Of a DNA stretch of 64,000 nt, positions 42,391 to 50,415 are shown piece by piece (position 1 is the first letter of the stretch; each line of letters opens with the position of its first letter). The position numbers and the translations under genes were made by a program. The notes beneath the pieces were generated by a model. It had not been told where the DNA came from. It saw only the letters and a program-made list of their open reading frames with translations, and did not search any database. This stretch comes from Lysobacter sp. FW306-1B-D06B (GTDB lineage: Bacteria > Pseudomonadota > Gammaproteobacteria > Xanthomonadales > Xanthomonadaceae), in the NCBI RefSeq assembly GCF_038446665.1, contig NZ_CP151802.1, positions 1,426,001 through 1,490,000 on the forward strand. Direction: 5' to 3'.

Positions 42391-42450
42391 CGGAAACGGC
42401 GCGGGTGCGCGCTGCGTACGAGAGTCAGGCTCGAGGTGCCCCTCGTCGGA

Positions 42451-43359
42451 TCAAGCCGCATTATCAACCTCCGTCAGCAGCTCGATCATGGCGCGCGCCG
42501 CTGCGGATTGCCGGCGATGCGGAGCGTAAACGACCGAGAACGGCCGGGTGCGTCCGCGCAGCTGGGGCAGCAGTTCAACCAACTGGCCGCGGTCCATCCG
42601 GTCGCGAACGATGAACTCGTAGCTCTGGCAGATGCCGACGCCTTGCTCGGCCAACGACACCACGCCCAGAACGTCGTCCGATATTTCGATGGGCGAGGTC
42701 GGCAGCCAATCGACGTCGTGCCCGCCATCCCGAAATACCCACGGCGCGAGGCGGCCGGTCCGCGGCATGACGAAGGGCAGGCACACATGCTGCCGCAAGT
42801 CCTCCAGCGTCCGCGGTGCACCGGCTCGCTCGATGTAGGCGGGCGATGCGACCAACAGCAGCGATTCGTCCTGAAGCTTGCGCGCAACCAGACCACTGTC
42901 GGGCAGATGACCGAGTCGGATGGCCAGATCGAAGCCCTCCGCCACCAGGTCGACATTGCGGTTGGTGATGTTCAGTTCGATTTGGACGCGCGGATACTGC
43001 CGTGCGAAGCGGGCCACCAATGGCGGCAGGCGGTAGTGCCCGTAGGTTGTCGGCACGCTCATCCGGACGCGTCCGGTGAGTTCGCCTTCCTGACCCTGCA
43101 CGTCGCGCTCGGCCTCATCGAGCAGGGCGAAGGCCGAGCGTGCCTGTTCCAGGTACAGCCTACCGGCTTCGGTCAGGCCAAGGCGACGCGTGGTCCGCTG
43201 AAGCAACTGACGTCCCAGGCGCGCCTCCAGCCTGGCGATCGCCCGGCTCAACACGGACGGCGTCGTCGATAGCGCCACCGCCCCCGCGGTGAAGGAGCCG
43301 TGCTCGACCACGGCGATGAAGGCCTCCACGTCCCCGAGGTAGTCGAATTTCCGGCTCAT
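42451..43359 (-). CDS. LysR-family transcriptional regulator
   Basis: A 302-residue LTTR. The helix-turn-helix is at residues 8-66 (VEAFIAVVEHGSFTAGAVAL, SVLSRAIARLEARLGRQLLQ). The effector domain has the NITNRNVDLVAEGFDLAIRL pattern of the DsdC/AaeR-like group. The C-terminus VVYAPHRRQSAAARAMIEL is typical. ATG 43359 is the family start; the frame is open further upstream without sense. It is divergent from the DJ-1/PfpI gene and SDR and probably regulates them. Confidence 0.92.
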   Translation of the reverse strand: MSRKFDYLGDVEAFIAVVEHGSFTAGAVALSTTPSVLSRAIARLEARLGRQLLQRTTRRLGLTEAGRLYLEQARSAFALLDEAERDVQGQEGELTGRVRMSVPTTYGHYRLPPLVARFARQYPRVQIELNITNRNVDLVAEGFDLAIRLGHLPDSGLVARKLQDESLLLVASPAYIERAGAPRTLEDLRQHVCLPFVMPRTGRLAPWVFRDGGHDVDWLPTSPIEISDDVLGVVSLAEQGVGICQSYEFIVRDRMDRGQLVELLPQLRGRTRPFSVVYAPHRRQSAAARAMIELLTEVDNAA

Positions 43360-43536
43360 CTTGTCCTTGATGGAACAAATGTTTTTCCCGCGGGCCAGTT
43401 TATCGCCGCGAATAGCCTCAATACAGTGGGCCTCCCACGCCGTACGCAGGGCCACCGGTGCCGGTCGAGCCATGCGTAACGGGCCGCTTTCGCGGCGAAC
43501 GCGAAGCCACCCGATGAAATCTCCAAGAGGTCCCCA

Positions 43537-44379
43537 ATGAACAAGCTGATGCACAAACTCGCGATCCTGATGGCCCTGAGCCTTGCGGCTTCCACGGCCC
43601 AGGCCGGCCACGTGCTGGTCGTACTGTCCGATTCCGATCATCTGGACCTGAATGACGGAAAGGTCTTCCCCACCGGCTTCTACCTCAACGAACTGATGCA
43701 ACCGGTCAAGCTGCTGCTCGATGCCGGTCATCAGGTGACCTTCGCCACGCCGACGGGGCAGGCACCGACGGTCGATGCGAACTCTATCGACGCGATGTAC
43801 TTCGGCAACGACGTCGCGAAACTGAAGGTGCACCAGGAACTGCTCGATCAACTTGCGTTGACCTCGAAACAAACATCCCCCGTCGTGAGCCTCGCCCGCA
43901 TCGAACAACAAGGCTATGGGCAATTCGATGCCGTGTATGTTCCCGGCGGCCACGCGCCGATGCAGGACCTGCTGAAAAGCGCGGCGCTAGGTCGCCTGCT
44001 GGCAGACTTCCATGCGCGCAACAAGACCACCGCACTGGTCTGCCACGGCCCTATTGCATTGCTGTCGACGCTGCCCGACAGCAACGGATTCGTGGCCGCG
44101 CTGGAGTCCGGCCAGCCGAACCGCGCACCGCATTGGATCTACAGCGGTTACCGCGTCACGGTCATCAGCAATCAGGAAGAAGAGCAAGCCAAAGCCCAGC
44201 TGGGTGGCGGCGAAATGAAGTTCTACCCGCAGGACGCGCTGGAACAGGCTGGCGTGCAGTACCGGAGCAACAAGGCGCCCTGGACGTCCAACGTCGTCGT
44301 CGACCGTGAATTGATCACCGGCCAGAACCCCGCCTCCGCGCTCGGCGTCGCGCAGGAACTGCTCAAGCGCCTGAAGTAG
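43537..44379 (+). CDS. Exported DJ-1/PfpI (Hsp31-like) protein
   Basis: A 280-residue protein with signal peptide (residues 1-23, TAQA-GH) and a type-1 glutamine-amidotransferase-like fold. The nucleophile-elbow Cys is in TTALVCHGPIALL. GQFDAVYVPGGHAPMQDL and NVVVDRELITGQNPAS are family landmarks of the Hsp31/YajL-type glyoxalase-chaperones. Export is unusual for this group. It is divergent from the LysR gene and 102 bases before an SDR gene. Confidence 0.9.
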   Translation: MNKLMHKLAILMALSLAASTAQAGHVLVVLSDSDHLDLNDGKVFPTGFYLNELMQPVKLLLDAGHQVTFATPTGQAPTVDANSIDAMYFGNDVAKLKVHQELLDQLALTSKQTSPVVSLARIEQQGYGQFDAVYVPGGHAPMQDLLKSAALGRLLADFHARNKTTALVCHGPIALLSTLPDSNGFVAALESGQPNRAPHWIYSGYRVTVISNQEEEQAKAQLGGGEMKFYPQDALEQAGVQYRSNKAPWTSNVVVDRELITGQNPASALGVAQELLKRLK

Positions 44380-44481
44380 CGCCGCGTGTCGCTCGAGCTG
44401 ACGGCCCATCTGGACCTTCTACATCGACCGCGCGCCCCCGTGGATGCGCGCACGCCGTCGCCTTGTCCCAAGGAAACCACC

Positions 44482-45276
44482 ATGGATCTTCAGCTCACCG
44501 GAAAAACCGCTCTGGTCACCGGCGCCACCGCCGGCATCGGGCTGGCCATCGCTCGCACCTTGGCGCGCGAAGGCGCGGCCGTCACGCTCACCGGTCGCGA
44601 TCCGGGAAAACTCGACAGCGCCGCCACGCATATCGCCAAGGACGTTCCCGACCGCCACGTCGCCACCATCGTCGCGGATCTCGCCAATGCCGAGGGCGCC
44701 GCCACCTTGATCGCAGCCCAGCAGGACACCGACATCCTGATCAACAACCTGGGCTATTACGAAGCCAAACCCTTCGCCGAGATCAGCGACGAGGACTGGC
44801 TGCACATGATCGAGGTGAACGTGATGTCCGGTGTGCGCCTGTCGCGCCACTACTTCCCGCGCATGCTGCAACGGAACTGGGGCCGTGTGATCTTCGTCTC
44901 CAGCGAAGTCGGTGCGTTCACCCCGCCGGACATGGTGCATTACGGCGTTAGCAAGTCGGCGCAACTGGCGGTCTCGCGCGGCATGGCCGAGCTGACGAAG
45001 GGCACCGGCGTCACCGTCAACAGCGTTCTGCCGTCCGCCACCCGCTCCGACGGCATCGTCGAATACCTGCGCCAGACCGCGCCGCGTCCCGGTATGACCG
45101 ACGCGCAGATCGAAGCACATTTCTTCCAGACCTACCGTCCCAGCTCGCTGATCGCACGCATGATCGAAGCCGACGAGATCGCGGCGATGGTGGCATTGCT
45201 TGCAAGTCCCTTGGGCGCCGCATCGAACGGCGCCGCGGTCCGGGTGGAAGGCGGCACGTTTCGTTCCATCCTCTGA
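44482..45276 (+). CDS. SDR family oxidoreductase with NNLG in place of NNAG
   Basis: A 264-residue SDR: GATAGIGLAIARTLA, DILINNLGYYEAKPF, FVSSEVGAFTPPD (catalytic Ser) and HYGVSKSAQLAVSRGMAEL. The NNAG motif is NNLG, a variant known in one SDR subgroup. The C-terminal region from about 190 is longer than in classical members. AAGGAAA precedes ATG 44482. It is the last gene of the LysR/DJ-1 locus. Palindrome copy 7 begins 23 bases after its stop. Confidence 0.92.
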   Translation: MDLQLTGKTALVTGATAGIGLAIARTLAREGAAVTLTGRDPGKLDSAATHIAKDVPDRHVATIVADLANAEGAATLIAAQQDTDILINNLGYYEAKPFAEISDEDWLHMIEVNVMSGVRLSRHYFPRMLQRNWGRVIFVSSEVGAFTPPDMVHYGVSKSAQLAVSRGMAELTKGTGVTVNSVLPSATRSDGIVEYLRQTAPRPGMTDAQIEAHFFQTYRPSSLIARMIEADEIAAMVALLASPLGAASNGAAVRVEGGTFRSIL

Positions 45277-45298
45277 ACCAGCAATCGAAGTCGGCCTG

Positions 45299-45327
45299 AA
45301 TGACCGCTTTGGCCGATACCGGACGTT
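45299..45327. repeat. Palindromic repeat, copy 7
   Basis: AATGACCGCTT-TGGCCGAT-ACCGGACGTT. The arms have two or three mismatches. It is 30 bases upstream of copy 8. Confidence 0.75.
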
Positions 45328-45356
45328 CGGCCAGGACGGCATGCGGCCGGGCTGCT

Positions 45357-45386
45357 AATGTCCGCTTCCGACCCATAGCGGACATA
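45357..45386. repeat. Palindromic repeat, copy 8
   Basis: ATGTCCGCT-N10-AGCGGACAT with perfect 9-base arms; the spacer TCCGACCCAT is different from most copies. It ends 16 bases before the ATG of the hypothetical gene 45403-45801. Confidence 0.85.
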
Positions 45387-45402
45387 CGGACCACGCAACG
45401 TC

Positions 45403-45801
45403 ATGGAACGAAGCAAGATTGATCCGACCTGGCCAAACGCCCTGCGTTGGTTCCTTAATCAGGGCTTGGCCAAGTTCACGCCATGGCATTTCTTTTCCGA
45501 CGCCTCGGACTTTGAGTTCGCGGCCCGCGCTTTCCAGCGCGAAGACGTAAGCGGCGGCGAAGTCTTTGTTTTTGCCAGTCAGCAGGACTGCGACGACTTT
45601 GCGGGGCTGTTGGTGGTGAATGGCCAGATCACAGATCAGGTCGTTTACTTTCATCCAGTCTTTGGCGAAAGCAATCAGGCATCGCCCCGTACGTGGAACA
45701 TCGTTAGCGACGTCTACGAAGACGTGTTCGAATTTGTCAGGGCGCGCGTGCTCCCAGACATGAAGGACTGGTCACTCGCTGAGGACGCTGCGGATCTCTG
45801 A
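45403..45801 (+). CDS. Hypothetical protein, possibly SMI1/KNR4 (SUKH)-like
   Basis: A 132-residue acidic protein, aromatic-rich (WPNALRWFLNQGLAKFTPWH, FEFAARAFQREDVSGGEVFV). The middle (GEVFVFASQQDCDDFAGLLV, QVVYFHPVFGE) and C-terminal helix (DVYEDVFEFVRARVLPDM) resemble the second half of SMI1/KNR4 immunity-type proteins, but I cannot prove it. No toxin gene is next to it. It is a single-gene unit enclosed by palindrome copies 8 and 9, which gives it a cassette-like look. No strong ribosome site. Confidence 0.65.
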   Translation: MERSKIDPTWPNALRWFLNQGLAKFTPWHFFSDASDFEFAARAFQREDVSGGEVFVFASQQDCDDFAGLLVVNGQITDQVVYFHPVFGESNQASPRTWNIVSDVYEDVFEFVRARVLPDMKDWSLAEDAADL

Positions 45802-45803
45802 GC

Positions 45804-45833
45804 AATGTCCGCTTCTGGCCGATAGCGGGCATT
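45804..45833. repeat. Palindromic repeat, copy 9
   Basis: AATGTCCGCT-N10-AGCGGGCATT with one arm mismatch, spacer TCTGGCCGAT identical to copy 1. It begins 2 bases after the hypothetical gene's stop, between it and the convergent integrase. Confidence 0.85.
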
Positions 45834-45966
45834 GGGCGCGGAGGCACGACGAATCAATGTAAGGTCCGTCTTCGACTCGAAGCGGATATCCGGTATCCGA
45901 AGGGCGACCTTAATCGTTCTATGCTTGACGAAGGAGTGCCCGACTGGAAGCAGCCACCGGCGACAA

Positions 45967-47019
45967 TCAGTCCCTATGCAGGCTCTCCGGGCGTAGCTGT
46001 GTGTATCTCTTCAGCTCTTGCCAGCTCTCGTGCAACGTGACTGTGGCGACCTGTTCGATGCTGTACCCTTGTTCGAATAAGCGGGACGTCGCTTCGTGCC
46101 GAAGGTCGTGGAAGTGAAGATCTTGTATTCCAAGAGCGATGCATGCGCGCCGAAACGCTGTCCCGATCGAATCGGGCTTGAATGGGAAGATTCTCTGTCG
46201 ATCTTTCGTGGGCTGGCGATCGACTAGGGGCCACATGTCGGCGAGCAAGGGGAAGCGCTTGTGATTCCCCTCTTTCGCCCGCGGGTGCTTTGCATCTCTA
46301 AGTACTGCTGTTCTGGTAGGCGCGTCCAAGTCTTCCCAAAGAAGTCTCGTGATTTCGCCCTCGCGCTTGGCGGTTCCGATGGCGAAGTCGACTATGTCGG
46401 CCATTGGCAGCTTCATTCGCCAAGCATTGGCCTCGAAATGCGCCTTCAATCTCGAAAGCTCTTCGGGGGTTGGGCGTCGGTTGCGTTTGACCGACTTGGC
46501 AACCAGTTTTACTAGGCGCAGCGAAGGCCGTGCCTCGGCCACTGGGTCGTGGGGCAAGGTGAGCTTGCCCATCGACTTGGCCACCTTGAGCATTTCGGAC
46601 AGGTAGCCCAGTTCGACATTCATAGTGGCGCCACCGCAGGCTGGCACGCGGTGCCCATCCTTGTTGATGTGCTCGCCCTGGCGCCTCTTCCGCGTGTGCT
46701 CGATGACGTCCGCAGCTGTGAGCTTGCTGGCCACTTTGTCCCCAAGTCCCTCCTTGACCCTCGACAGATTTCCCCGCTGAGTGAGGCTGATTCGTTTCAA
46801 TTGGCCGACGTACGTGCTGTACCAATCCACGAGCTCCGCGACGGTGGCTCCGTCATGCTCGGCGACACCTCGAGCTTCCTGGTCCGCTAGTTCGCGCTCA
46901 ATTCGATCCGCCCAGGTGCGGGCTGCACTCTTCGTCGGAAAGGTCCGCGATTTGGGCGCAAAGCCTTTTCGGCGGACAATAGCCCTCCACCGATCGCCGC
47001 GCTGCTGAAAGGTCGCCAT
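45967..47019 (-). CDS. Tyrosine recombinase/integrase of a dusA-associated island
   Basis: A 350-residue integrase. N-terminal arm-binding domain (ATFQQRGDRWRAIVRRKG), SAM-like core-binding domain (about 55-165) and catalytic domain with Arg in TAKREGEITRLLWEDLD, Lys strand AKHPRAKEGNHKRFPL, HDLRHEATSRLFEQG and HESWQELKRYTQL with the nucleophile Tyr. All catalytic residues are present. ATG 47019 is the family-like start; the frame opens 13 codons earlier. It reads away from dusA, whose start is 95 bases off, the classic place for integrases that use the dusA 5' end. Confidence 0.92.
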   Translation of the reverse strand: MATFQQRGDRWRAIVRRKGFAPKSRTFPTKSAARTWADRIERELADQEARGVAEHDGATVAELVDWYSTYVGQLKRISLTQRGNLSRVKEGLGDKVASKLTAADVIEHTRKRRQGEHINKDGHRVPACGGATMNVELGYLSEMLKVAKSMGKLTLPHDPVAEARPSLRLVKLVAKSVKRNRRPTPEELSRLKAHFEANAWRMKLPMADIVDFAIGTAKREGEITRLLWEDLDAPTRTAVLRDAKHPRAKEGNHKRFPLLADMWPLVDRQPTKDRQRIFPFKPDSIGTAFRRACIALGIQDLHFHDLRHEATSRLFEQGYSIEQVATVTLHESWQELKRYTQLRPESLHRD

Positions 47020-47114
47020 CGTTGTGCCAGGTGAAGGTGGTACACGAATGGTACACAAAGGCTGGGAGATGACGGGAATTTTCGGGAATGTGCAGGATCA
47101 ATCGAGCAGCATAA

Positions 47115-48131
47115 GTGACTGTAAGTAAACAGAAATTGTTGAATCCGCAAGCTATCCGATTGTCGGTTGCGCCCATGATGGACTGGACCGACACCCACTG
47201 CCGTGTCTTCCACCGGCTGCTGGCGCCGCATGCACGGCTGTACACGGAGATGGTGCATGCCAACGCGGTGATCCACGGCGATCGCGCGCGGCTGCTGGCG
47301 ATGGATGCGGTCGAACATCCCGTCGCGCTGCAACTGGGTGGAAGCGAGCCGGAGCTGCTCGGGCAGGCGGCCCGCATTGGCGCCGAACATGGCTTCGACG
47401 AGATCAACCTCAACTGCGGATGCCCCTCCGATCGCGTGCAGGCCGGGCGCTTTGGCGCGTGCCTGATGCGCGAGCCGCAGCTGGTCGCCGAAAGCGTCGC
47501 GGCGATGGTCGAAAGCTGCGACGTACCGGTCACCGTGAAGTGCCGCCTCGGCGTGGACGACGACCACGACTGGGGCCGCTTCCTCACCTTCGTCGACACC
47601 GTCGCCGCGGCGGGCTGCGGGATGTTCGTGATTCATGCGCGCAATGCGTGGCTGCAGGGGCTGTCTCCGAAGGAGAACCGCGAGGTCCCGCCGCTGCGCT
47701 ACGACTGGGCGTACCAGCTCAAGCGCGAACGCCCGCATCTGCAGATCGTCGTCAACGGCGGTATCGCCACCCAGGAGGAGGCGACCGCGCATCTGGCACA
47801 TACCGACGGTGCGATGCTCGGCCGCGCGGCGTACCACGATCCCTACCTGCTGCATCGCCTCGACGTCGCCTGGTTCGGCGGCGAATTGCGCAGCCGCGGC
47901 GATCTTCTGCGCGCGCTGCGTCCCTATGTCGAGGATCAGCTTGCACGCGGTGTTTTCCTCAAGCACATCACGCGCCACCTGCTTGGGTTGTTCGCCGGCG
48001 AGCGCGGCGGGCGTGCGTTCCGGCAGGTGCTCAGCGAAGGCGCGCACAAGCCGGGGGCGGACTGGTCGCTGGTCGAACATGCGTTGCAGGTCACCGAGTC
48101 CTTTGCCGGCGAGCGGATGGACGCAGCATGA
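47115..48131 (+). CDS. dusA: tRNA-dihydrouridine(20/20a) synthase
   Basis: A 338-residue FMN enzyme that reduces uridines 20/20a of tRNA. SVAPMMDWTDTHCRVFHRLL, NLNCGCPSDRVQAGRFGACL (catalytic Cys) and FVIHARNAWLQGLSPKENR are diagnostic. The first about 17 codons (from GTG 47115 to about 47165) are AT-rich and unlike the rest, while the body has normal GC. This suggests that the island supplied a new 5' end. An ATG at 47175 is too far in to make the intact N-terminus. It overlaps the next gene by 4 bases. Confidence 0.93.
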   Translation: MTVSKQKLLNPQAIRLSVAPMMDWTDTHCRVFHRLLAPHARLYTEMVHANAVIHGDRARLLAMDAVEHPVALQLGGSEPELLGQAARIGAEHGFDEINLNCGCPSDRVQAGRFGACLMREPQLVAESVAAMVESCDVPVTVKCRLGVDDDHDWGRFLTFVDTVAAAGCGMFVIHARNAWLQGLSPKENREVPPLRYDWAYQLKRERPHLQIVVNGGIATQEEATAHLAHTDGAMLGRAAYHDPYLLHRLDVAWFGGELRSRGDLLRALRPYVEDQLARGVFLKHITRHLLGLFAGERGGRAFRQVLSEGAHKPGADWSLVEHALQVTESFAGERMDAA

Positions 48132-49039
48132 TCACGCGTGATGCGCAGGCGTTTTTCGCGCATGCACAGGCGCTTGCGCACGACTTCGGCCCGGCGACGG
48201 CGCGAGCCGCGTTCCTGGTGGCGCCCGACGGCTTCCGCCTGGCCGAGCAGTCCGCTCAGGACAACCGCTACATGGCGCAGGCGGCCGGGTTCGATGCCGC
48301 ACGCGCTGCGGACCAGCACCACGCGTTGCACCGCGCGCTTTCGGACGTGCTGCCGACCGTGTGCTTTCCCGGCGATCCGGCCACGCCCGATGCGGTCTTT
48401 CCCAATAACGTCTTCGCCACCGCGGCCGGGCGTTACGTGGTGGGGCGCATGCGCCACCCCGTGCGGCAGCGCGAGGCCGAGCGGGCCGACATTCGCGGCT
48501 TCTTCGGCGGAGTCCTCGACTACGCCGAGATCGACCTGTCGTTGCAGCCGCACCCGTGCGAGCTGACGGGCGCGCTGGTGATCGACCGGGCCCGCGGGCT
48601 GGGTCTATGCGGGCTATCGGAACGCTGCGATGAAGCCGGCGCCCGGCTGATGCACGAAGCGCTGGGCCTGCGCGCGACGCTGCTGTTCGACTTGGCGCCG
48701 GGGGAGTACCACACCAACGTGGTCCTGTCGGTGCTGGCCGGGCGGGCGGCGATCATCAGCGAACCGGGCTTCGCCGACCCGGCGATCGCACGCGCCATCG
48801 CCGACTTCTACACCCCGCACGTGGTGCAGCTGTCGGAGCGGGAGCACCGGGCGCTGGTCGGCAATGCGATTGCCCTGTCGGGCGACACGGTGTGGATGAG
48901 CGCCCGGGCCGCCGACGCCCTGGCTCCGCGCAATCGGGAGGTGCTGGCCGCTGCGGGCTTTCAGGTGCGCACCGTGGGACTGGATGCCATCGAGGCCGGC
49001 GGGGGATCCCTGCGCTGCTGCGTGGGCGAGATCTACTAG
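48128..49039 (+). CDS. Amidinotransferase / arginine deiminase-related protein
   Basis: A 303-residue protein of the citrulline-utilisation hydrolase (CtlX-like) group with the five-bladed propeller fold of the guanidino-modifying superfamily. Catalytic features are the Asn-rich VFPNNVFAT loop, GEYHTNVVLSVL (His) and GGGSLRCCVGEIY (nucleophile Cys). The substrate, an arginine- or citrulline-like compound, is inferred. It overlaps dusA by 4 bases (ATGA). Confidence 0.9.
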   Translation: MITRDAQAFFAHAQALAHDFGPATARAAFLVAPDGFRLAEQSAQDNRYMAQAAGFDAARAADQHHALHRALSDVLPTVCFPGDPATPDAVFPNNVFATAAGRYVVGRMRHPVRQREAERADIRGFFGGVLDYAEIDLSLQPHPCELTGALVIDRARGLGLCGLSERCDEAGARLMHEALGLRATLLFDLAPGEYHTNVVLSVLAGRAAIISEPGFADPAIARAIADFYTPHVVQLSEREHRALVGNAIALSGDTVWMSARAADALAPRNREVLAAAGFQVRTVGLDAIEAGGGSLRCCVGEIY

Positions 49040-49190
49040 TCCAGCGCGCCCAGGCAGGGTCGCCACGCGGCAGGGTCTGAATGCCGGCCATGGGCAATCG
49101 GAAAAGTTCAGACCGGATTCACCGCTTCGGTTGAGAATGCACACTGTCGCACGGCCGTGCGATATTGCCTCGCTTGTGTGCCCAACCTCG

Positions 49191-49529
49191 ATGAAGATGC
49201 CGTCAGCCCGTCCGATGTCCCTGCTTCTGCTTGCCGCGCTCATGGCGACGGCGGGCATGGTTTGGGCGCAGGATCGGGGTGACCATGATCGTGGCGGCCG
49301 GGGACACGAGCGCGGAAACGACCGGCAGGCGTTGTCCGATTCGGTGCGTCGGGTCGAACGCCGCACGGGCGGCCAGGTCCTGAGCGCGGAGCGGGTGCCC
49401 TATGACGGGCGTGACGTGAACCGTGTGAAGGTGGTCGATTCCAGCGGCCGGGTCCGCATCTACATGGATGATCCGCAGTCGCGCGATCGCCCGCAGCAGG
49501 AACCCCCTACACGCCGCGACGACGACTGA
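49191..49529 (+). CDS. Exported PepSY-like protein upstream of PhoP/PhoQ-type genes
   Basis: A 112-residue protein with a signal peptide (residues 1-26, ending VWAQ), a His/Arg/Gly-rich segment and a PepSY-like core: LSDSVRRVERRTGGQVLSAE, VNRVKVVDSSGRVRIYMDDP. Proteins like this precede PhoP/PhoQ-type systems in Xanthomonadaceae and may act as periplasmic modulators, but this is inference. It is 61 bases before the response regulator. Confidence 0.8.
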   Translation: MKMPSARPMSLLLLAALMATAGMVWAQDRGDHDRGGRGHERGNDRQALSDSVRRVERRTGGQVLSAERVPYDGRDVNRVKVVDSSGRVRIYMDDPQSRDRPQQEPPTRRDDD

Positions 49530-49590
49530 CCCGCCACGCTCTCCGGAGCCCGGTTACGGCCGGGACAGAACGACAGACATTGGAGTCAAC

Positions 49591-50277
49591 ATGCGAATTC
49601 TGCTGGTCGAAGACGAAGCTCCGCTGCGCGAAACCCTCGCCGCCCGCCTGAAGCGGGAAGGCTTTGCCGTGGACGCCGCCCAGGACGGCGAAGAAGGCCT
49701 GTACATGGGCCGCGAAGTCCCGTTCGACCTGGGCATCATCGACCTGGGCCTGCCGAAGATGTCGGGCATGGAGCTGATCAAGGCCCTGCGCGACGAAGGC
49801 AAGAAGTTCCCCGTGCTGATCCTGACCGCCCGTTCGAGCTGGCAGGACAAGGTCGAGGGCCTCAAGCAGGGCGCCGACGATTACCTCGTCAAGCCCTTCC
49901 ATATCGAAGAACTGCTGGCCCGCCTCAACGCGCTCGTGCGCCGCGCGGCCGGCTGGAGCAAGCCGACGCTGGAGTGCGGCCCGGTCGTGCTCGACCTCGC
50001 CGCGCAGACGGTGAGCGTCAACGGCAGCAATGTCGACCTGACCAGCTACGAGTACAAGGTGCTCGAATATCTGATGATGCATGCCGGCGAACTGGTCTCG
50101 AAGGCCGATCTCACCGAGCACATCTACCAGCAGGACTTCGACCGCGACTCCAACGTGCTGGAGGTCTTCATCGGCCGCCTGCGCAAGAAGCTCGATCCCG
50201 ATGGCTCGCTCAAGCCGATCGAGACGGTGCGCGGCCGTGGCTACCGCTTCGCCATCGCGCGCAGCGGAGAGCAATAA
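49591..50277 (+). CDS. phoP: PhoP-like OmpR-family response regulator
   Basis: A 228-residue regulator. Receiver with MRILLVEDEAP, phospho-acceptor Asp51 in LGIIDLGLPKMSG and KPF (YLVKPFHIEEL). The OmpR/PhoB winged helix has YEYKVLEYLMMHAGELVSKA and EVFIGRLRKKL. GGAG lies 9 bases before the ATG. The likely membrane partner follows after 138 bases. Confidence 0.93.
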   Translation: MRILLVEDEAPLRETLAARLKREGFAVDAAQDGEEGLYMGREVPFDLGIIDLGLPKMSGMELIKALRDEGKKFPVLILTARSSWQDKVEGLKQGADDYLVKPFHIEELLARLNALVRRAAGWSKPTLECGPVVLDLAAQTVSVNGSNVDLTSYEYKVLEYLMMHAGELVSKADLTEHIYQQDFDRDSNVLEVFIGRLRKKLDPDGSLKPIETVRGRGYRFAIARSGEQ

Positions 50278-50415
50278 GCACCAGCGCACGGATTCGATGA
50301 GCCAGCAGCGCCGGGCGTCGGCGAGTCATCGTCAACGCGCGGCGCGGTGGGTACCCTTGGCGGCGATGCCGTCGCCGATCCTTTCCTTCCACGCCGGACG
50401 CCTGGCCGGTCGCCC

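Larger units (their letters stand above)
8766..47165. mobile_element. Putative genomic island or accessory block ending at dusA
   Basis: The stretch runs from the break inside senC to the 5' end of dusA, where a tyrosine recombinase gene sits. It contains all nine copies of the ATGTCCGCT/AGCGGACAT palindrome and several gene fragments, while both flanks look like intact operons. dusA 5' ends are known integration hotspots. I could not find by eye a second copy of the dusA 5' sequence at the left, so the left limit and the idea that this is one insertion are inference. It may instead be several insertions. Confidence 0.35.

Noticed and set aside
42451..43953. 500-codon minus-strand frame including the LysR gene
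   Set aside because: The extra N-terminal 198 codons are antisense to the exported DJ-1/PfpI gene; LysR begins at 43359.
8918..45833. Integron attC sites as an explanation for the palindromes
   Set aside because: The core GTTRRRY/RYYYAAC ends are absent, and the nearby recombinase has the features of an island integrase rather than IntI.
45900..45970. Second copy of the dusA 5' end (att) just left of the integrase
   Set aside because: CCCGACTGGAAGC is only loosely similar to the CATGATGGACTGG region; not enough for an att repeat.
8766..47165. CRISPR array or prophage
   Set aside because: The repeats are far apart and irregular, and no cas, capsid, terminase or tail genes are seen.
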